DNA of 64,000 nucleotides from Enterococcus moraviensis ATCC BAA-383 (GTDB lineage: Bacteria > Bacillota > Bacilli > Lactobacillales > Enterococcaceae). The stretch covers positions 124,001 through 188,000 of the forward strand of contig NZ_ASWB01000002.1 in NCBI RefSeq assembly GCF_000407445.1, read 5' to 3'. Made by a program: the position numbers and the translations under genes. The notes under the pieces were generated by a model. The model was not told the origin of the DNA and did no database searches. It saw only the letters and a program-made list of their open reading frames with translations. This document shows, in pieces, positions 1-8,073 of this stretch. Positions within the stretch are counted from its first letter, which is position 1, and each line of letters opens with the position of its first letter.

Positions 1-17
1 GTGTCTGACGTTTCTTC

Positions 18-46
18 TTGAATAAACGACTTTCAAGTGCTACAAT
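18..46 (+). promoter_or_regulatory. promoter of tRNA-Lys
   Basis: TTGAAT (18-23), a 17-bp spacer and TACAAT (41-46) sit about 20 bp before the mature tRNA, matching a sigma-A promoter. Confidence 0.6.
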
Positions 47-65
47 ATTTAAGTACTAATTATTT

Positions 66-216
<151 letters not shown>

Positions 217-358
217 GTTTTAGAAATTTATGAGAACTTTTATTTTATTGAAAGCTCGTTTATATATAATAAATACTTTATGTAAACATTATATTCCTGA
301 ATGGGAACTTCTATGATATTATTATTGTATGAAATATCTATAAAAGGGTGGGGAATTC

Positions 359-649
359 ATGACAATACAAAGTGATTTTGCTGGAGCTAGTCAAAAATCT
401 ACTGCATTAAAAGGTGCAACAGATAAATTAATTCAATCATCTTCTATTACTAAAGATACTCAAACGACAGTGGCAGGGAACGCGAATGCACAAGAAGCAA
501 TCACAACAGCACAAGAAACAGCGAAAAAAATTGCACAGACAGTTTTTCAAGCTTCGAGTAATCTTCAAGGTGTGGCGAAAGATTTTGAAGCAATGGATCA
601 GAATGTTGCAAATACTATGTTCAACTCTCTAGAAGGTTTAGGGAAATGA
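359..649 (+). CDS. small type VII secretion partner protein (TIGR04197/DUF3130-like)
   Basis: This is a 96-residue, Ala/Gln/Thr-rich, predominantly helical protein without signal peptide or membrane segment. It is the first gene of a three-gene set in which a DUF3958-like protein and an LXG toxin follow, and the stop overlaps the next start as ATGA. In LXG loci, small helical proteins of the DUF3130 (TIGR04197) family bind the LXG domain and help guide the toxin to the type VIIb secretion machine. The start is supported by GGGTGGGG 5-6 bp upstream. No type VII machinery genes are in the window, so export would need a locus elsewhere. Assignment rests on size, composition and position. Confidence 0.7.
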   Translation: MTIQSDFAGASQKSTALKGATDKLIQSSSITKDTQTTVAGNANAQEAITTAQETAKKIAQTVFQASSNLQGVAKDFEAMDQNVANTMFNSLEGLGK

Positions 650-999
650 GACAATTAAAAGAACTTGAGAGAGAAGAAAAACAGCTCAATACGACCGAAG
701 AAACACTTATAAGTGAAGAAAAGCAAGTTAGACGAATAAAAGAAACGCATGAACAACATTTTTATGAAGCACGTCATTTTTTTGATAATTTATGTTATCA
801 ATTTCATAAAAACGAGCAAGAAATGTTTTATCAATCGTTAATGGATGAATATTCTCAAAAATCAAGGCAAGTAATAATGCAATTGGAAACAGATGAATTG
901 GAGATTCATAGCCGAAAAAAGAAAGTGCTAAATCAGTTAGAAGATATTGGTTATGAAAAGAGAAAATTGTTAGCAGAGGAGGAAACTAATGAGTGTTGA
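646..999 (+). CDS. DUF3958-like LXG-associated coiled-coil protein
   Basis: This 117-residue protein is rich in Glu, Lys, Arg and Gln and looks like a long antiparallel helical hairpin, with charged helices at roughly 1-40 and 75-115 around an aromatic centre (HFFDNLCYQF). Size, charge pattern and position between a DUF3130-like gene and an LXG toxin match the DUF3958 family, the second targeting partner described for LXG effectors of the type VIIb system. It overlaps the upstream gene by 4 bp and the toxin gene by 11 bp, so the three are probably translationally coupled. It is expected to act as a cytoplasmic adaptor on the toxin's N-terminal domain. Confidence 0.7.
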   Translation: MRQLKELEREEKQLNTTEETLISEEKQVRRIKETHEQHFYEARHFFDNLCYQFHKNEQEMFYQSLMDEYSQKSRQVIMQLETDELEIHSRKKKVLNQLEDIGYEKRKLLAEEETNEC

Positions 1000-2422
1000 T
1001 ATGTATGTCTCATCATCACAAAATCAAGCTTCTAGCGTGTCTACAATGTGTAAATCTCAAACAGAAGGTTACCATGAGTTGCAAAAAGCGATTACTGATT
1101 TTGTGATTGCAAGTCCATTATTAACTGGAAAAGCTTATGATTCAGCCAAAGCTTATTTTAATACGGTTTTATATCCTTTAGCACAAGGTGGAATATTATT
1201 ATCAGAAGCAGTTGAGCAAGCGGTTAAAAAATTTCCAGAGGAATATATCTCACAAGTGGATAGTGGTGATTTGAAACAATCAGAATTGGAAGAGAATATT
1301 CGTCAAGCAGATAAGATGTTAAGTCAGGCACAAGATATACGTAAAGAGATAAATTCGTCTAAAACACCAGATGGGACAAAAGCGTTTCAGTTATTGGGAA
1401 ATTCTGCATTGATTGGAATGTATAGTGCATCGAAACAAAAATTAGAAGAGCAGTTACAAAAGTTATTAGCATTTGATGGAAGTTCTCCGTCTATATTTTC
1501 AGAAATTGACAGTTTACAACAAGCAGTGGATCAAGGGCTAGTACAAACTAAAACGGCATGGAATGGTGCGACTGGGACATTTATTGTGCCAAAAAATCTT
1601 TCTTGGAAGAATGCAATCACAGCTAAATGGGCAGAGTATGAAGAACAACATGCAGATAATTTAGAAGTGAAAAAAGTTACCCTTCAAAATGGCGAATCAT
1701 TCTATGAAGTTTATAGAAACGGTAAACTAGATAGAGATGCGACAAAAGACTTAGCGATTGAAATCGCGAAAGATGATTTAAAGACCCTACAATCATTTCT
1801 TGCTGGAGCAAGTTATCAAGTGTTAGAAAATAATGGCGTAAAAGCGTTATTAGATGGTCTTTTTGGAGAAAGAGACGTAAAAGAATCTTTACAACAACAT
1901 AAAGGATATAATGAGGGAGTATTTACAGGAAATTTATTAGGTGTGCTTCAAGCAGGAGCAGAATATGTCGGCGGTGCTATGTGGATGTTTGGTGGTACAG
2001 CAGGCAGTGTAGCAACCGCACCAGTAACAGGAGGAGCAAGTTTAAATGCGATTCCAGCAATAGGGGCAGAAGCTTTAGGAATTTGGGGACATGCGACAGC
2101 AGTCGGCGGTATGAGTATTCAAAATATTATGAGTGGCGATAACTACAGTAATTTTGAAGTCAAAAATACGTATAACGGAATAAAGGATGCTCCGCAATAT
2201 CCCGAAGGTTTTACTGGAGTGCAAAATGGGACAAAAAAAGTTAAAGTAAATAACGGATCGATTCTAGATGGATTAAGGCAAGTCGAAGCTGGGGAATGGA
2301 AAAAAGTATATAAAAATGGTTACGATAAATCAGGAAAACCAATATCCATTCATTATTTTGAAAGTAAGTCAGGTAGAGTGTTTAACGTAAAAGTGAAAGG
2401 AAAGTGGAGTACAGGATGGTAA
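989..2422 (+). CDS. LXG-domain polymorphic toxin (type VII secretion effector)
   Basis: The protein has 477 residues. Residues 1-200 form a helical LXG-type targeting domain beginning with MSVDMYVSSSQ and carrying the usual LLTGKAYDSAKAYF stretch. A Gly/Ala-rich hydrophobic segment lies at about 305-385. A compact, Lys-rich C-terminal domain follows from about 400 to the end, with GEWKKVYKNGYD, SIHYFES and RVFNVKVKG. The layout (targeting domain, linker, ~78-residue warhead) is typical of antibacterial LXG effectors. I do not recognise the warhead. Its small basic character, with His and Tyr in a beta-rich segment, would fit an RNase-type toxin, but that is inference. DUF3130/DUF3958-like partners precede it and DUF3969-like putative immunity genes follow. 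Confidence 0.85.
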   Translation: MSVDMYVSSSQNQASSVSTMCKSQTEGYHELQKAITDFVIASPLLTGKAYDSAKAYFNTVLYPLAQGGILLSEAVEQAVKKFPEEYISQVDSGDLKQSELEENIRQADKMLSQAQDIRKEINSSKTPDGTKAFQLLGNSALIGMYSASKQKLEEQLQKLLAFDGSSPSIFSEIDSLQQAVDQGLVQTKTAWNGATGTFIVPKNLSWKNAITAKWAEYEEQHADNLEVKKVTLQNGESFYEVYRNGKLDRDATKDLAIEIAKDDLKTLQSFLAGASYQVLENNGVKALLDGLFGERDVKESLQQHKGYNEGVFTGNLLGVLQAGAEYVGGAMWMFGGTAGSVATAPVTGGASLNAIPAIGAEALGIWGHATAVGGMSIQNIMSGDNYSNFEVKNTYNGIKDAPQYPEGFTGVQNGTKKVKVNNGSILDGLRQVEAGEWKKVYKNGYDKSGKPISIHYFESKSGRVFNVKVKGKWSTGW

Positions 2423-2757
2423 TTAATTTAGAAGATCAAAATACAACTGAAATATATTTATCCATTGTCTCTTTAGGAATTTTGAAATGTATTGAGGAAG
2501 GAATATTGAATTATGATGATGCAATGGCGTTGTTATATCAGCCTTTTAATATAGAAAAATTGGAAGAAAAGTTTCCTGAAATAGGTTCAGCAATTCACTT
2601 AGGAAGTGAATTAGAGGATGTAGCAAGTTTAATTCCTGATAAATTGGAAGAATCAATCAGAGAAATTGAAAAAATGAATAAAGAATTGATCAAAAAAAAT
2701 ATAGAAGAGTTTAGGGAGGATAATGGCGAAAATTCACCTGTCTATAAAATTAAGTAA
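2416..2757 (+). CDS. putative immunity protein, DUF3969-like (copy 1)
   Basis: The protein has 113 residues if it starts at ATG 2416, which overlaps the toxin stop in ATGGTAA and has GGAAAGTGGAG upstream; a GTG at 2404 is possible. It is acidic and helical, with IVSLGILKCIEEGILNYDDA and LGSELEDVASLIPDKLEESI, the pattern I associate with DUF3969, a small family found beside LXG toxins. Its position directly after the toxin, with coupled translation, makes it the probable antidote to this toxin. The gene at 2845 is a diverged paralogue sharing LGxELEDxxSL and the preceding helix pattern. Inhibitory activity is inferred from position. Confidence 0.65.
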   Translation: MVINLEDQNTTEIYLSIVSLGILKCIEEGILNYDDAMALLYQPFNIEKLEEKFPEIGSAIHLGSELEDVASLIPDKLEESIREIEKMNKELIKKNIEEFREDNGENSPVYKIK

Positions 2758-2844
2758 TTAGGTATACAAAATAAATTTAAAAAATATTTTGTTGATCTTT
2801 ACTAATATCAAAACACCTTACATTAGATAATAGAAGGTATGAGT

Positions 2845-3129
2845 ATGAAATTAAAGTTAAGTGCAAATAAGAAAAATGAAGCAGAGAGATTAGTTTTGAC
2901 TATCGCCATTGGGCTTTTGGAATCATTGGAAAATGGGTTGTTAACAATAAATGATTGTGAAAATTACTTATTTAGTCCTTGTTCTGTAAGCATATTAGAG
3001 GAAAAAGGATTAAGCGGTGATGTTATTGAAATTGTAGAGTTAGGATGTGAATTAGAAGATATTCAGTCTTTAAGACCAGCTAAACTAAAAGATGGAATAC
3101 GAGATTTAAAAGAGCAATCAAAAGAATAG
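2845..3129 (+). CDS. putative immunity protein, DUF3969-like (copy 2)
   Basis: The protein has 94 residues from ATG 2845, chosen over ATG 2839 because AGAAGG lies 7 bp upstream of 2845. It is a paralogue of the preceding gene: TIAIGLLESLENGLLTINDC matches the first helix block and ELGCELEDIQSLRPAKLKDGI matches the second. Spare immunity genes downstream of LXG toxins usually protect against toxin variants made by other strains. The frame reads on for 19 more plausible codons after the TAG at 3127-3129, ending in KKWLDE and a second TAG at 3187-3189, so the C terminus may have been shortened by a recent nonsense mutation. Confidence 0.6.
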   Translation: MKLKLSANKKNEAERLVLTIAIGLLESLENGLLTINDCENYLFSPCSVSILEEKGLSGDVIEIVELGCELEDIQSLRPAKLKDGIRDLKEQSKE

Positions 3130-3398
3130 TTGAAAAAAGTAGCACCGTCTGATGATCCGTATAATGTAAAAAAATGGTTAGATGAGTAGTTAATAGGTGG
3201 TTTGATAATTGATTTATTATTGAATTCATGGTTGAATATTGAAAATCTTTTATTGAACTTTTTAAATAATGAGGATAGATTGTTATTTAATAGAGACTAA
3301 AGTAATCCTATAATTTAAAAGAAAAGCAGAGAATATTTATAATCAATATAAAAATATGCTAACAAAACAGTATTTATATGTATAAAAGTCGTTATTTT
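3130..3398. other. AT-rich end of island module A
   Basis: After the short in-frame read-through extension (3130-3189) this stretch is AT-rich with scattered stops in all frames. I see no gene, and no integrase remnant is recognisable before the second att-type repeat. Confidence 0.5.
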
Positions 3399-3521
3399 TG
3401 ACTCTTAATCAGCGGGTCATGGGTTCGAGCCCCTTACGACCCATTGGGTGCCAAACCCACAAGAACGGTATTCTGTCGGCGTCTTTGGACGTTTAGAAGA
3501 TGGAATAGGCGTTCTTTTTTT
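3399..3521 (+). repeat. attachment-type direct repeat, copy 2
   Basis: It matches positions 94-216 except for a G to A change in CCCACAAGAAC. It holds only the 3' portion of tRNA-Lys followed by the tRNA terminator, so it is not a working tRNA. It separates module A from module B. Confidence 0.85.
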
Positions 3522-3533
3522 TTATTTTGATCT

Positions 3534-3553
3534 CGTGGGCACGTTCGTGGGCA
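3534..3553. promoter_or_regulatory. possible integrase arm-type sites
   Basis: CGTGGGCA occurs twice at a 12-bp period (3534-3541 and 3546-3553), just inside copy 2 of the att repeat. Short tandem repeats next to a core site are typical of arm-type binding sites of tyrosine integrases. No integrase gene is present to match them. Confidence 0.35.
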
Positions 3554-3628
3554 AAAATTAATCACATTTTTGATAAATCAAAAAGCCATTAGTACTGACT
3601 TGTTTAAGTCGGTTACTAGTGGCTTATA

Positions 3629-3946
3629 CTATTTATTATTCAAAGACTTTAAAATCGCTAGAATATGTTCTAATGTTTCGTCATCTAAATCAACCAAATT
3701 AGTATTGATCGCTGAAACTAGTTGGTTATGATTTTTAGGTTCGTAGAGAAATACACTAATAGAAATTTCTAAGTATTCACAAATAGCATAAAGCATTTGG
3801 ATTGAAGGCATAGAACGTTTATTTTCTATTGAATTAATGTAATTTTCATTTTGTCCGATTGCAATACTCATTTCTCTTGCACTGACATTTTTCTTTGTTC
3901 TAAATTTATGAAGTCTTTCAGATAAAAAAGTTTCAAAATTATTCAT
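3629..3946 (-). CDS. XRE-family helix-turn-helix regulator
   Basis: This 105-residue protein carries a Cro/C1-type helix-turn-helix at about residues 10-65 (RTKKNVSAREMSIAIGQNEN followed by YINSIENKRSMPSIQMLYAI). A short helical C-terminal tail of about 35 residues follows, probably for dimerisation. It faces away from the small gene at 4103. The 156-bp gap between them holds overlapping divergent promoters and an inverted repeat TACAACATT/AATGTTGTA, so it probably represses both transcripts. This layout is common in mobile elements and prophages. It is the first gene after the second att repeat. Confidence 0.85.
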   Translation of the reverse strand: MNNFETFLSERLHKFRTKKNVSAREMSIAIGQNENYINSIENKRSMPSIQMLYAICEYLEISISVFLYEPKNHNQLVSAINTNLVDLDDETLEHILAILKSLNNK

Positions 3947-3998
3947 TGCTATTGTCCACTTCCTTTTACACTATTCTACATCATATAAGTATCATTTT

Positions 3999-4052
3999 TA
4001 CAACATTAAAACAATTATTTGGGTTGTTAAACATTTTTAAATGTTGTATAAT
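3999..4052 (+). promoter_or_regulatory. promoter with inverted-repeat operator, XRE/4103 intergenic
   Basis: The rightward promoter is TTGTTA (4024-4029), 17 bp, TATAAT (4047-4052). The inverted repeat TACAACATT (3999-4007) and AATGTTGTA (4040-4048) overlaps its -10. On the other strand TTGTAA (4003-3998) and TAGAAT (near 3977) form a possible leftward promoter for the XRE gene. The arrangement suggests one regulator acting on both directions. Confidence 0.55.
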
Positions 4053-4102
4053 CTAGAAAAGAAAGTTTTTAAAATAGTAAAAAGAAGGAAAGAGGTATAA
4101 TT

Positions 4103-4402
4103 ATGGATAATTCAACAAAGCTTGGACTCAAAACTGAAAATAATCAACCAATCAAAAAATTAAGTCATCAAGACATTTATGAACTTCATGATATGTTAGA
4201 GCAATTGAAATCTTGGCAAGAGCCACTTAATTTATTGGGACGATTTTTCAGTGACAAGAAACGCCCTGTAGATAAAAGAAAGATTGCCAAAGAATACTAC
4301 TCTTGTTCTCAGATATTTAATGTCTTTAATCAAGAGTTTGCTCTTTCCGTGCAAAGGATGGAAACACAAATTAATGAATTAAGGAGTAAAGAGAAAGTAT
4401 AG
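4103..4402 (+). CDS. hypothetical protein, module B, divergent from XRE regulator
   Basis: This 99-residue, soluble, mainly helical protein has no family that I recognise. A Lys/Asp-rich centre (SDKKRPVDKRK) lies between two helical blocks, with no membrane segment. It is served by the well-formed TATAAT promoter at 4047 that overlaps the likely XRE operator, so it is probably the regulated partner of the XRE gene. AGGAAAGAGG lies upstream of the ATG. In mobile elements this position is often taken by an antirepressor or accessory gene, but nothing in the sequence shows that here. Confidence 0.6.
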   Translation: MDNSTKLGLKTENNQPIKKLSHQDIYELHDMLEQLKSWQEPLNLLGRFFSDKKRPVDKRKIAKEYYSCSQIFNVFNQEFALSVQRMETQINELRSKEKV

Positions 4403-4551
4403 AGTATTTTAAAAAGAAATTGAGAGAAATAGTAATGATGCTATCAGGGAACAAAAATATACAATAGATTCTTTGGTTATTTGTGGCTATGGCATTCCAT
4501 AAATGTTATAATTATTTTGTTCTTTAAGATAAAAAAACAGGGAGAATTGAA

Positions 4552-5538
4552 ATGAAAAAAAGTGTATTTGTAATTTTATCAATGTTTTATTTGTTTGTTA
4601 TTGTGGGGTGCGGTACTAATAAATTAGAAGGATCATGGCAAGAGTTCAATACTTCTAGTTTAGGTGAGGAAGTAGTTTTTACAAAGAATGAAGTTACAGT
4701 TGAAAACAATGTTCTCAGTTATAAAGTTTCAGAAGATAAAAAGCATTTAATTTTAGGATCAGGTGGTCTTGAAAACAGTGTGAGTTACGAATTGTCTGGA
4801 AATAAGTTAACCATTGATAATAATGTGTATTATCGTAAAGATAGTAAAGAGTATAAAGAGCAAGAAGAAAAAATGAACAAGGAAGCTAAGAAAAAAGAAG
4901 AAAAGGAACAAAAAGAAGAAAAAGAAAAAAAAGAATGGACTAAAAAAGTTGATAATGCTAAAACCGCTTATAATAAGGCACTTGAATCAGCCAACAAAAG
5001 AATGAAAGAAGAGTTACTAGCGAAAATCAATGGTAATTGGGTGAATGTCATTGATAATTCAAAAAATGATTCTACTGACTATAAAAAAACAGAATACTCG
5101 TTTGATAAAGAGGGAAAAGTAACTTATAATCATCAAACTAAATATGGGTATGCTTCCAATGTTACTGAAACAAAAGAAGATGGTAGCGGTATGATTCAGT
5201 TTAAATACGAAGGGGATTTGTATTTAGATTTGTCAGATAATATGTATAGTAGTGATCTTAGCGGCTTAGACGAACAGAGTGATGATTCTGAAAAGAAGCT
5301 ATCCTCAATAACAGATAAAGTAAAAAAAATAGAAAAGTTAACTTTAGATGATTATTTAGAGGAATTGAAAAAGAAAAGAGAAGGAAATACTTATACAAAC
5401 GATTATTTAAGTATTAAAGTAGTTGATAATGTAGGTGATTTTTCAGATACAACTCTTACTTTGAATTTTCCAGAGTCTGATCCATCAATTTTACAAATAA
5501 AAGGGTTTATGAGTTTTGTAGACTTTAAAAAAGAATAA
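4552..5538 (+). CDS. predicted lipoprotein with charged coiled-coil segment
   Basis: The protein has 328 residues. The N terminus is a lipoprotein signal (MKKSV, a hydrophobic stretch, then IVGC with the lipidated Cys at residue 20), so it should be anchored on the outer face of the membrane. A Lys/Glu-rich coiled-coil-like segment spans about residues 97-135. The segments before and after it look like two related small beta domains: residues 25-95 start with GSWQEF, and residues 160-325 contain GNWVNV, echoing the same motif. I do not recognise the family. A hairpin terminator follows at 5547. AGGGAGAATTGAA precedes the ATG. Confidence 0.7.
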   Translation: MKKSVFVILSMFYLFVIVGCGTNKLEGSWQEFNTSSLGEEVVFTKNEVTVENNVLSYKVSEDKKHLILGSGGLENSVSYELSGNKLTIDNNVYYRKDSKEYKEQEEKMNKEAKKKEEKEQKEEKEKKEWTKKVDNAKTAYNKALESANKRMKEELLAKINGNWVNVIDNSKNDSTDYKKTEYSFDKEGKVTYNHQTKYGYASNVTETKEDGSGMIQFKYEGDLYLDLSDNMYSSDLSGLDEQSDDSEKKLSSITDKVKKIEKLTLDDYLEELKKKREGNTYTNDYLSIKVVDNVGDFSDTTLTLNFPESDPSILQIKGFMSFVDFKKE

Positions 5539-5546
5539 GAAAAAAT

Positions 5547-5586
5547 AGAGCTAGTGAAGATGTAATAAGTCTTTGCTAGCTTTTTT
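5547..5586 (+). terminator. intrinsic terminator after lipoprotein gene
   Basis: AGCTAG...CTAGCT with additional AGA/TCT pairing is followed by a run of six T residues. Confidence 0.7.
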
Positions 5587-5602
5587 ATTTTGGGGTGATT
5601 TA

Positions 5603-6045
5603 ATGAATAACTTCGATTTGTATATGAAAAAAATGGGATTCATGAAGTATGAAGCTTCTCCAACAGATCAAGAGAAAAAAATACTAAAATGCTAAAACAA
5701 ATGGGCGTGGAAAAAGAGGATTTTTGTTATGTGATTTATGAGAGAAAGTTATCAATGTTTACATCATTTATTGTGGAAGGTGAATATAAAAGAGGCTTAT
5801 ACTATTATGATTTTTACAAAATTAAATATCACTATAAAACAAACGAAATTTCAGATATAAAAGTATACTACGAGAATAACTTGAGAGATCAAATATTAAA
5901 AGAAGTAATAAGAATTCTATCATATTGTGAATTGATAGACAAAAATAAGTTTAGAGAAATTAAAATTATCCCTAGGTGTAATTTTAATAAATTAGATCAA
6001 AGAATTGTAGATAGGCAAAGAAAAAAGAAATTAGGTATTCTGTGA
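5603..6045 (+). pseudogene. frameshifted hypothetical gene
   Basis: An ATG at 5603, preceded by GGGGTGATTTA, opens a frame encoding 30 residues (MNNFDLYMKKMGF...) that ends at TAA 5693-5695. The next frame, from ATG 5689, continues 118 residues with a natural-looking soluble protein (LKQMGVEKEDFCYVIYERK...). Adding one A to the AAAA run just before 5689 joins the two parts without a gap, giving about 148 residues. The gene is thus probably broken by a one-base deletion in a homopolymer, or it is a sequencing error. If the first part is dispensable, the 118-residue ORF could still be made from its own ATG, but no ribosome binding site is evident there. Family not recognised. Confidence 0.55.
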
Positions 6046-6168
6046 GAATTATTTTGATAATAACAATAGAAATTTTTTTTTGATTCAATAAGAAAAGTTA
6101 ATATGTTACAATTAGTTTTAATTATTTGTATGTCAAAGCGTATTAAAATAAAGAGGGAGTAAAATTGT

Positions 6169-8073
6169 ATGAGTGAAATGAGCCAGTTTTCTGCAAGAGA
6201 AGAATCGATTAGAACATTATTAACAGGGGTAAATAATGTATATAAAATTTCACGTTTTCAAAGGCCGTATGCTTGGGGGAAAAAACAACAAGAAGATCTC
6301 ATCTTAGATATAATTAATGCATTAAGTAAAAATAGTTCAGATGAATATGAAGAATGTTTTTATTTTTTGGGTACAGTCATTTTGCATGGTTTAAAAGATG
6401 GGTCAGCAGAAACTTCGATAGTTGATGGACAACAAAGAATAATAACAATAACAATGATTTTTGTAATTATTAGAGATATGTTAAAAGAAATATCTCAGAA
6501 AAAGAACATAGACGAAAAAGACCAAAAAATTTCTAGCTCTTTATCTGAGGAAATAGCAAAATATATATATATAAAGGAAGACGGGAAAGAATCTCCTATA
6601 ATTTGGCCTCTTCAAGAAGAAGAAAGAAAATTTTTCTTTGAAAATATATTACAATATAATTCTGCATCAAAAAAGAAAAAAACAATGAATGATAATAAAG
6701 ATGAGCTTTGCATTAGGTATTCTGAAGGATATCTTATTATGAAAAGTATTATTGAAAAAAAATGTAAGGGAATAAATTTGCATAAAAAGATTTATCTCTT
6801 ACGTGCAATTTACAGACAAGCAAGGGAAGCAAAAATTGTAGCTATTTACCTTTCTAATGAAAATGAATCATATAGCATTTATTCTGACATTAACTCCAAA
6901 GGATTATCGTTAACCCAACAAGATCTTATAAAAAATGATATTTTCTATAAGACAAAAAATGTAAACTGTATTCCTGGTTTAGATAAAATTTCGGATCAAT
7001 GGAATTCTATCTATAATTCAATTATTTATAAAACGGCGATACCTTTTGATATCTTCTACAGGTATTGTTGGTATATTATTCATCCAGAAGATCTCGAATT
7101 AAATTTAAATAATAGTGTAAACATGTTTGAATTGTTTCAAAAGAAATATCCTAGTATCGAACAAGGAGAAGAGATAAAAGATTTTTTAGATCAATTAGAA
7201 GAGTTTAGTTTACTATTATTTCATTTTATTGAGCCTAATTCTGTGAAACAATGGAAAAAAGATGACTGGCCTATAGTAGTTAAAAAAATTGATTTTGCTA
7301 ATGCTACTGCTAAAAATAGTATTGTTAGCAAGTATACCTTGTGGTTATTACCATTATATTATAATTGGATTAAGGAAAAAGAATCTACCATCAAAAGAAA
7401 ATATGAGAGTTTATTGAAAAAAATGATTACTTTCGTTGCAGATACTATTTTCATTTATCAAATGATCGGAATGTACGATATTACAGATATAACATTAGAT
7501 AAATTTGATCATTATTTTGAGTTTCTATTTAATAAGCTAGTTAATTTTAAAATTGTTAAAGGCGAAAATAATTCAGGATCTTTAATTGAAGAGTTAAAGA
7601 TTGAAAGATTTTTAAGTATTGATAATATAACTATTATAGAAAAGCAAATAAGTATGTTAAGATATTCAAAATACAATGGTTTAAATACTCAAATAGAATA
7701 TGTGAAGTATATATTGAGAAGATTAAATGAAGATGAATCATCGTATCAAATTGATAATACAAAAGGAAGTATTGAACATATACTTGAGGATGAAGCAAGA
7801 ACTGAAATTAGTAGTAATTTAGGAAACTTGGTATATTTGGAAGAAATTTTGAATAAAGAATGTAGTGAATTGAAAGTAGCAAAATCCATAAAGAATGGAC
7901 AGTTATTAAACGAAAAAATTAAAATTTATAATAGAAGTAGTGTTCCTGAAGTTATCGAATTAATCAGTGAACTTAATCCATATGATTTTTCTAAAAGTGA
8001 AGTGAAAGGAAGAGCTGAAATGATGGCGACAAAATTCATTAAAAAGTTTATTCAGAGTGAAGCTGAAGTTTAA
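6169..8073 (+). CDS. DUF262/DUF1524 (GmrSD-like) protein, candidate defence nuclease
   Basis: The protein has 634 residues. The N-terminal DUF262 (ParB/Srx-like) domain shows FQRPYAW at 30-36 and the signature DGQQR at 86-90, expected to bind and hydrolyse nucleotide. A long helical middle follows. The C-terminal region fits DUF1524, an HNH-type nuclease fold, with IEHI at 535-538 and GNL at 552-554 followed by an Asn. The usual Pro-Gln after IEHI(L) is replaced by Glu-Asp, so nuclease activity is not certain. DUF262-DUF1524 proteins include the type IV GmrSD enzymes that cut modified phage DNA and several stand-alone antiphage proteins. It is the largest gene of island module B and has no partner gene. 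AAGAGGGAG precedes the start. Confidence 0.8.
   Translation: MSEMSQFSAREESIRTLLTGVNNVYKISRFQRPYAWGKKQQEDLILDIINALSKNSSDEYEECFYFLGTVILHGLKDGSAETSIVDGQQRIITITMIFVIIRDMLKEISQKKNIDEKDQKISSSLSEEIAKYIYIKEDGKESPIIWPLQEEERKFFFENILQYNSASKKKKTMNDNKDELCIRYSEGYLIMKSIIEKKCKGINLHKKIYLLRAIYRQAREAKIVAIYLSNENESYSIYSDINSKGLSLTQQDLIKNDIFYKTKNVNCIPGLDKISDQWNSIYNSIIYKTAIPFDIFYRYCWYIIHPEDLELNLNNSVNMFELFQKKYPSIEQGEEIKDFLDQLEEFSLLLFHFIEPNSVKQWKKDDWPIVVKKIDFANATAKNSIVSKYTLWLLPLYYNWIKEKESTIKRKYESLLKKMITFVADTIFIYQMIGMYDITDITLDKFDHYFEFLFNKLVNFKIVKGENNSGSLIEELKIERFLSIDNITIIEKQISMLRYSKYNGLNTQIEYVKYILRRLNEDESSYQIDNTKGSIEHILEDEARTEISSNLGNLVYLEEILNKECSELKVAKSIKNGQLLNEKIKIYNRSSVPEVIELISELNPYDFSKSEVKGRAEMMATKFIKKFIQSEAEV

Noticed and set aside
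3399-3470. A second tRNA-Lys gene at the att copies
   Set aside because: Copies 2 and 3 contain only the part from the anticodon stem to the 3' end, so no cloverleaf can form.
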